Assembly: GCF_946221155.1 (NCBI RefSeq)
Contig: NZ_CAMIAN010000041.1
Location: 1-16,992 of the forward strand
DNA length: 16,992 nt
Source of the DNA: an uncultured Corynebacterium sp.
Lineage (GTDB): Bacteria > Actinomycetota > Actinomycetes > Mycobacteriales > Mycobacteriaceae
Reading direction: 5' to 3'
Part shown: positions 13,450 through 16,992 of the stretch, piece after piece
How the letters are laid out: each line of letters opens with the position of its first letter
Numbering within the stretch: the stretch's first letter is position 1
Program-made: the position numbers and the translations under genes
The notes under the pieces: model-generated
Seen by the model: only the letters and a program-made list of their open reading frames with translations
Database searches by the model: none
Told to the model about the DNA's origin: nothing

Positions 13450-14181
13450 ATGACTTCCGCGAACACCGCAGGGAACACTGCGCACACAGCCGGGAGCGCT
13501 GCAGATAGCAGTGCTGGCAACAACGCCAAGAAGAGTGCCAAGCAGGCAATCTCCATCCGTCTGATGGAGGAGAAGGACTATCCGCAAGTCCAAAAGATCC
13601 TGCAGACCGGTATGGATACGGGTGAGGCGACTTTTGAGGAAAGCGCGCCCGAAGCGTGGGAAGACTTCATGCGCCACCGCCTGCCAGAGCTTTCCTTTGT
13701 CGCTGTCGACACCGACCTGGCAACCGCAGCGACCGCTGGGCTGGGCGAGGATGAGGAAAAGATCCTGGGGTGGATCACTGCCACTTCAGCCAGCCACCGC
13801 GATGTATTCGACGGGGTGCTGGAGGACTCGATCTACGTCCACAAGGACGCCGCCGGTAAGGGCGTGGCGGGCAGCCTGCTCGATAGGCTGCTCAAGGACG
13901 CAGCCGAGCAGGGGCACTGGGCGATGCACTCCAGTATCTTCCCGGAGAACGAGGGCTCGGTGCGGCTGCACCTTTCCCGAGGATTCGAGAAAGTCGGCGT
14001 ATTCCACTGCATGTCCCACATGAACTACGGGCCGAAGAAGGGCAAGTGGCGCCACAATATGGTGATGGAGAAGATTCTCGAGGGCGGCCCGGCATGGAAG
14101 TACTACCAGGAAAACCTGGAGCACTCCGACGATGGCGGCGCGGAAGGCGACGCCAAGGGGACGGCAGAAGAGTCCAAGTAG
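13450..14181 (+). CDS. GNAT N-acetyltransferase, phosphinothricin acetyltransferase-like
   Basis: 243-residue acetyl-CoA-dependent N-acetyltransferase. A Thr/Asn/Ala-rich, probably disordered stretch (1-33) precedes the GNAT fold. ISIRLMEEKDYPQVQKIL and TGEATFEESAPEAWEDF match the PAT/MnaT subfamily, as do YVHKDAAGKGVAGSLLDRLL (acetyl-CoA pyrophosphate loop), HSSIFPENEGSVRLHLSRGF and the VGVFH block. Relatives acetylate amino-acid analogues such as phosphinothricin or methionine sulfoximine; the substrate here is unknown. An insert after VAVDTDLATAATAGLGEDEEK and an acidic C-terminal tail extend it beyond the usual ~170-190 residues. It begins 63 bases after phoH2 with its own candidate promoter and ends at a terminator. 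Confidence 0.9.
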   Translation: MTSANTAGNTAHTAGSAADSSAGNNAKKSAKQAISIRLMEEKDYPQVQKILQTGMDTGEATFEESAPEAWEDFMRHRLPELSFVAVDTDLATAATAGLGEDEEKILGWITATSASHRDVFDGVLEDSIYVHKDAAGKGVAGSLLDRLLKDAAEQGHWAMHSSIFPENEGSVRLHLSRGFEKVGVFHCMSHMNYGPKKGKWRHNMVMEKILEGGPAWKYYQENLEHSDDGGAEGDAKGTAEESK

Positions 14182-14216
14182 CTTTCCTAGTCTGCCTCTG
14201 AGCAAACTCAGACAAA

Positions 14217-14254
14217 GCAGAAAGGCGACCGTATTAGCCGGTCGCCTTTTTCTT
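14217..14254. terminator. Bidirectional terminator between GNAT and MFS genes
   Basis: AAAGGCGACC (14221-14230) pairs with GGTCGCCTTT (14240-14249) and is followed by TTTCTTTGC on the plus strand; on the minus strand the stem ends in TTTCTGCTTTG. It sits between two convergent genes and probably serves both. Confidence 0.85.
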
Positions 14255-14275
14255 TGCGCAGAATCCCAACGGGGA

Positions 14276-15865
14276 CTACTCGATAGTTTCCTTCAGCGTG
14301 TCCTGACGTACCAGCATCAGAATCAACGCAGCCAAAACGGCCACCGGTGCCATAGCCCCGAGAACGGGGACGAGGGCGTCGTTATACGAGGTAGTAATCG
14401 CGTCATGCAGCGGGCCAGGCAGGGTATCGACGATCTCCGGGGTTAGCCGCGCACTGCCACCACCCTGGAAATCCTTTGCAAGCTCAGCCCCCTGCGGTCC
14501 CAACTCCTTGAGCGCGCCGGGCACCCGCTGACCCATCAGATCCGCCACGCGGTGCGTGAACAACGAACCGATGATCGCAGAACCAGCCGTACCACCAATC
14601 TGGCGGAAGAAGTTGTTCGAAGCCGTCGCAGTGCCCACCATCGAGATCGGGAAAGAGTTCTGCACAATCAGCACCAGGATCTGCATCGAAAGCCCCAGGC
14701 CGACACCCATGAGAGCCAGGACAAGACCGAGGTGTACGAGGGAATCGTGGGCGTCAAAAAGCCCCATAAGACCAACCGCCGTGGCGGCAACGAGCAGACC
14801 CGCGACGGGGAACCACTTGTAGCGGCCCGTGCGAGAAACGTACTGGCCGGAGGCGGTGGCGGTGACGATCATGCCGGCCATCATCGGGATCATCATTAGG
14901 CCTGCCTTGGTGGGGGTCATGCCGTGAACCATCTGAATGTACGTCGGCATGTAAGCCAAGACGCCAAACATGACCACACCCGTGATCGTGCCCGCCGCAG
15001 TTGTGACCACGAAGTTGCGGACGGTGAACAGCTGCATCGGGATCAGTGGATCCTTGGCCTTGCGCTCGACCAGAACAAACAGCGTGGCCAAGACGGCCGC
15101 CGCGATGCCCAGGCCGATGATGACTGGGCTGGACCAGGCGTAATCGCGGCCACCCCAGGTGAGCAGCAGAATCAGCGAGCTAGTGGCGCCCGCCATCAGG
15201 ACCGTGCCGGGGACGTCCAGGCGTGCGCCCGAGCCACGCTTCGGCAGCTGGAGGTTGAAGAGGACCATCAGGATGGTGATCACCGCCAGTGGAACGTTGA
15301 ACCACAGAGCCCAACGCCAGCCAGGGCCGTCGGTGAAAAAGCCACCCAGCAGCGGCCCCAGCACGGAGCTCAAGCCGAAGACGGCGCCCATGATGCCCAT
15401 GTAGCGGCCTCGATCGCGGGCGGGAACCACGTCGGCGATGATGGCCTGTGCACCGATCATCAGACCGCCGGCGCCGAGGCCCTGCACGCCACGGGCGACG
15501 ATCATCATGTCCATGCTTTGCGCCAGCGCACCGAGGATGGAACCGACCAGGAACAGGGTTACTGCCACCAGGTAAAGCGGTTTGCGGCCCATCTGGTCAC
15601 CCAGCTTGCCGTAGACGGGCATACCGATGGTCATGGTCAGCAGGAAGCTGGTGATGACCCAGCTCATCTTGTCGGCGCCGCCGAGCTCGCCGACGAGGGT
15701 AGGCAGGGCGGTGGAGAAGATCATCTGCCCCAGCGAGGACATCAGCATGCCAAGCATCAGGCAGCCGAAGACTAGCGGGACGTTGTTGTGGTTTTCTTGG
15801 CGCTGCTTTTCTGCCGCGTCGAGCCGTGCCTTGGCTGCTGCGGCTTCTTCGCGAGTATCTTTCAT
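14276..15865 (-). CDS. DHA2-family MFS drug exporter (14 membrane segments)
   Basis: 529-residue proton-driven multidrug exporter of the EmrB/QacA type. A charged N-terminal tail (1-27) precedes about 14 predicted helices. Motif A GKLGDQMGRKP is at 86-96, the motif B Arg at 125 (ARGVQGLGAG), and antiporter motif C at about 160-177 (FGLSSVLGPLLGGFF). Between the last two helices is an external loop of about 75 residues. An oddity is the first helix, which reads SLGQMIFSTALP where most DHA2 proteins have LDxTIVNVALP, so the TM1 acidic residue is Gln. AAGGAG lies eight bases before the ATG. The upstream tetR ends 47 bases away on the same strand, so the pair is probably one operon. Substrate unknown. 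Confidence 0.93.
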   Translation of the reverse strand: MKDTREEAAAAKARLDAAEKQRQENHNNVPLVFGCLMLGMLMSSLGQMIFSTALPTLVGELGGADKMSWVITSFLLTMTIGMPVYGKLGDQMGRKPLYLVAVTLFLVGSILGALAQSMDMMIVARGVQGLGAGGLMIGAQAIIADVVPARDRGRYMGIMGAVFGLSSVLGPLLGGFFTDGPGWRWALWFNVPLAVITILMVLFNLQLPKRGSGARLDVPGTVLMAGATSSLILLLTWGGRDYAWSSPVIIGLGIAAAVLATLFVLVERKAKDPLIPMQLFTVRNFVVTTAAGTITGVVMFGVLAYMPTYIQMVHGMTPTKAGLMMIPMMAGMIVTATASGQYVSRTGRYKWFPVAGLLVAATAVGLMGLFDAHDSLVHLGLVLALMGVGLGLSMQILVLIVQNSFPISMVGTATASNNFFRQIGGTAGSAIIGSLFTHRVADLMGQRVPGALKELGPQGAELAKDFQGGGSARLTPEIVDTLPGPLHDAITTSYNDALVPVLGAMAPVAVLAALILMLVRQDTLKETIE

Positions 15866-15912
15866 GGGCGGTACTCCTTGGTTGTTCTTGCTATTGATTC
15901 GGTGATGGCCGG

Positions 15913-16689
15913 TTAGATGGCGTTGAAAATCTGTTGCAGCCCGGTTAAAGCCTTGTCAAAATCTTTTGTGCTGGTCAGAGGGATTCCGCGCCGTGTGGCT
16001 GAGGTTGCAGCAGCCCATTGCACTGTTGTCGCCGCGGTGACGATGAGGTGCGCTTCTTCCATTGCTTCCATGTCGGTGCTGCGGTTGTCGGGGTGGCTTT
16101 CGAGGTTCTTGCAGACCGCTTCGGCGAGGTCGCTGCGTAGCTTTTCGTAGCTGGCGAGCTTCGCCAGCGCCAGGCTGGGGAATCTCTTTATTATCTGGGA
16201 TCGACGCCACCTTATCGACTCCGCCAGTTCCGGATCGAGGTTGGCATTGTCCGACTTCTTGGCTTCCTCTATGCGCTTCTTGGTCAGCATGTCGTAGAGG
16301 TATTGAGGCAAGCTGCCCTGTGTGGGCGAGAAGCTTTTGAGCTTGTCGAAATCGTCTTTGGTGAGCAACGGGGGTAGTTTACCGACTGCAACGTGCTCCT
16401 TAGAGGAGAAGTAGTTGAAGAAGGTGCGGCGGCTGATGTCGGCCGCTTCGCAGATTTCTTCCAGGGTGACTCCGTCGAAGGAACGATCGAGGAAGAGGCG
16501 GGTGGCCTCGTCCTCGATCCTTAGCCTGGTTTCCAGACGTTTGCGCTCGCGCAGCCCCATGGTTGCGGGCTCTGCTGGCTCAGTCGGCGCCGAGGGCTCC
16601 GAGGGTTCCGAAGGCTCTGCTGTTTCCGAGGGGTCCGAGGGCTCAGTCGGCACTTCGGGGTCCGTAGGGTCAGAACAGTTTGAATGCAT
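15913..16689 (-). CDS. TetR-family repressor with Pro/Glu/Ser-rich N-terminal tail
   Basis: 258-residue TetR/AcrR-type regulator. Residues 1-43 are a low-complexity tail made of (S/T/A)EP and DP steps. The HTH domain spans about 47-97, with VTLEEICEAADISRRTFFNYFSSKE as its recognition region. The C-terminal ligand domain (about 105-258) is not recognised. Being just upstream of the exporter gene and co-oriented, it most likely represses its own operon until a drug-like ligand binds. The ATG at 16689 was chosen because a TACGTT -10-like box lies ten bases upstream. The ATG at 16560 would give a standard TetR of 215 residues without the tail; a TTG at 16734 is less likely. Confidence 0.87.
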   Translation of the reverse strand: MHSNCSDPTDPEVPTEPSDPSETAEPSEPSEPSAPTEPAEPATMGLRERKRLETRLRIEDEATRLFLDRSFDGVTLEEICEAADISRRTFFNYFSSKEHVAVGKLPPLLTKDDFDKLKSFSPTQGSLPQYLYDMLTKKRIEEAKKSDNANLDPELAESIRWRRSQIIKRFPSLALAKLASYEKLRSDLAEAVCKNLESHPDNRSTDMEAMEEAHLIVTAATTVQWAAATSATRRGIPLTSTKDFDKALTGLQQIFNAI

Positions 16690-16693
16690 CACT

Positions 16694-16734
16694 TGGTCAA
16701 ACGTACACCCAGTGCAAAGTTTTAACCAGTGCAA
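16694..16734 (-). promoter_or_regulatory. tetR promoter region with candidate operator
   Basis: TGGTCAAAC (16694-16702) and GTTTTAACCA (16719-16728) form an imperfect inverted repeat, and CCAGTGCAA occurs twice as a direct repeat 17 bases apart (16709-16717, 16726-16734). Both overlap the region expected for the tetR promoter, so one of them is a plausible autoregulatory TetR site. Confidence 0.4.
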
Positions 16735-16793
16735 TGTTTGTGTGATTCTTCATACAGGTTTGCTTCGTGTGCGGTGGCTAACTATTGGCCCGT

Positions 16794-16862
16794 GGGTGGT
16801 GTTGTTGCGGGTGTGTTGAGGCTTGGGTGGCGTTGTTGCGGGTGTGTTGAGGCTTGGGTGGC
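16794..16862. repeat. 31-bp tandem repeat, two copies plus part of a third
   Basis: A G/T-rich 31-bp unit runs 16794-16824 and again 16825-16855 with one mismatch; GGGTGGC at 16856-16862 begins a third. Strong G/T strand skew. It directly precedes the TGTCGG-type motifs at the window edge. No gene is visible from 16735 to the end. Confidence 0.85.
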
Positions 16863-16869
16863 GGCGAGG

Positions 16870-16917
16870 TGTCAGAAAATGGCACTCCGTCGAGCCAAGT
16901 GTCGGAAAAGTTGCAAA
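16870..16917 (+). repeat. Paired TGTCGG terminal motifs, transposon-end-like
   Basis: TGTCGGAAAAGTTGCAAA (16900-16917) is identical to the left-edge element end. TGTCAGAAAATGGCA (16870-16884) is a degenerate copy 30 bases before it. The pair mirrors the spacing of 17 and 48. It could be the left end of an element that continues past the window. Confidence 0.6.
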
Positions 16918-16992
16918 GCATTGTTGAGACACATTCCCAATACTGTAAAAGTGCAGGTCATGGGGTTTTAGTCAAAGGTGTCGAATTCGGCT

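Noticed and set aside
16794..16917. CRISPR array at the right edge
   Set aside because: The 31-bp units are directly adjacent with no unique spacers and no cas gene is in view.
1..16992. tRNA or rRNA genes
   Set aside because: No cloverleaf with a GTTCRA-type T-arm or rRNA signature was noticed on either strand. A covariance-model scan would settle it.

Overview
The window looks like chromosomal DNA from a high-GC, mycothiol-making actinobacterium, most likely a Corynebacterium. The evidence is a mycothiol S-conjugate amidase, a DUF4307 protein, an LGFP-repeat lipoprotein, a PIN-PhoH fusion, many candidate leaderless starts, and a gene order greA / DUF4307 / mca / small membrane protein / uppS / coaA / glyA / phoH2. 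That order is recalled, not searched, as the core of Mycobacterium tuberculosis Rv1080c to Rv1095. The species cannot be fixed from the sequence.

Layout. Positions 1-387 have no gene; they hold a 120-bp element with perfect 17-bp inverted ends (MITE-like) and the greA terminator. greA and the DUF4307 gene run leftward (388-1478). mca, a small membrane protein gene and uppS run rightward (1588-3792). coaA runs leftward (3828-4745), divergent from glyA (4905-6215). pncA (6310-6948) and an enoyl-CoA hydratase/isomerase-family gene (7071-7871) run rightward and meet a leftward acyl-CoA dehydrogenase gene (7881-9056). Positions 9057-9839 contain no recognisable gene, but they hold a TTGACA promoter whose -10 is covered by a good DtxR-box match and, about 300 bases downstream, a strong terminator. 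A DUF5997 gene (leftward) and an orphan LysR-type effector-domain gene (rightward) diverge from a 37-bp spacer. An LGFP lipoprotein gene, phoH2 and a GNAT acetyltransferase gene follow rightward. A leftward tetR plus DHA2 MFS exporter unit fills 14276-16689. The right edge has a 31-bp tandem repeat and more copies of the terminal motif seen at the left edge.

How the genes work together. The conserved core covers transcript cleavage (GreA), thiol detoxification (Mca), prenyl carrier synthesis (UppS), CoA synthesis (CoaA), one-carbon supply (GlyA) and an RNA helicase/nuclease (PhoH2). Between glyA and phoH2 lies a variable block with NAD salvage (PncA), acyl-CoA metabolism, the orphan DtxR-controlled unit and the DUF5997/LysR-domain pair. 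The tetR-MFS unit is a typical self-regulated efflux module.

The two signals most worth following are (a) the iron-box promoter driving a transcript with no obvious gene, and (b) the DUF5997 protein, which is built from two copies of a 50-residue HTH-like unit and is encoded back to back with an effector domain that has lost its HTH. Together these could form a split LysR-like regulator.
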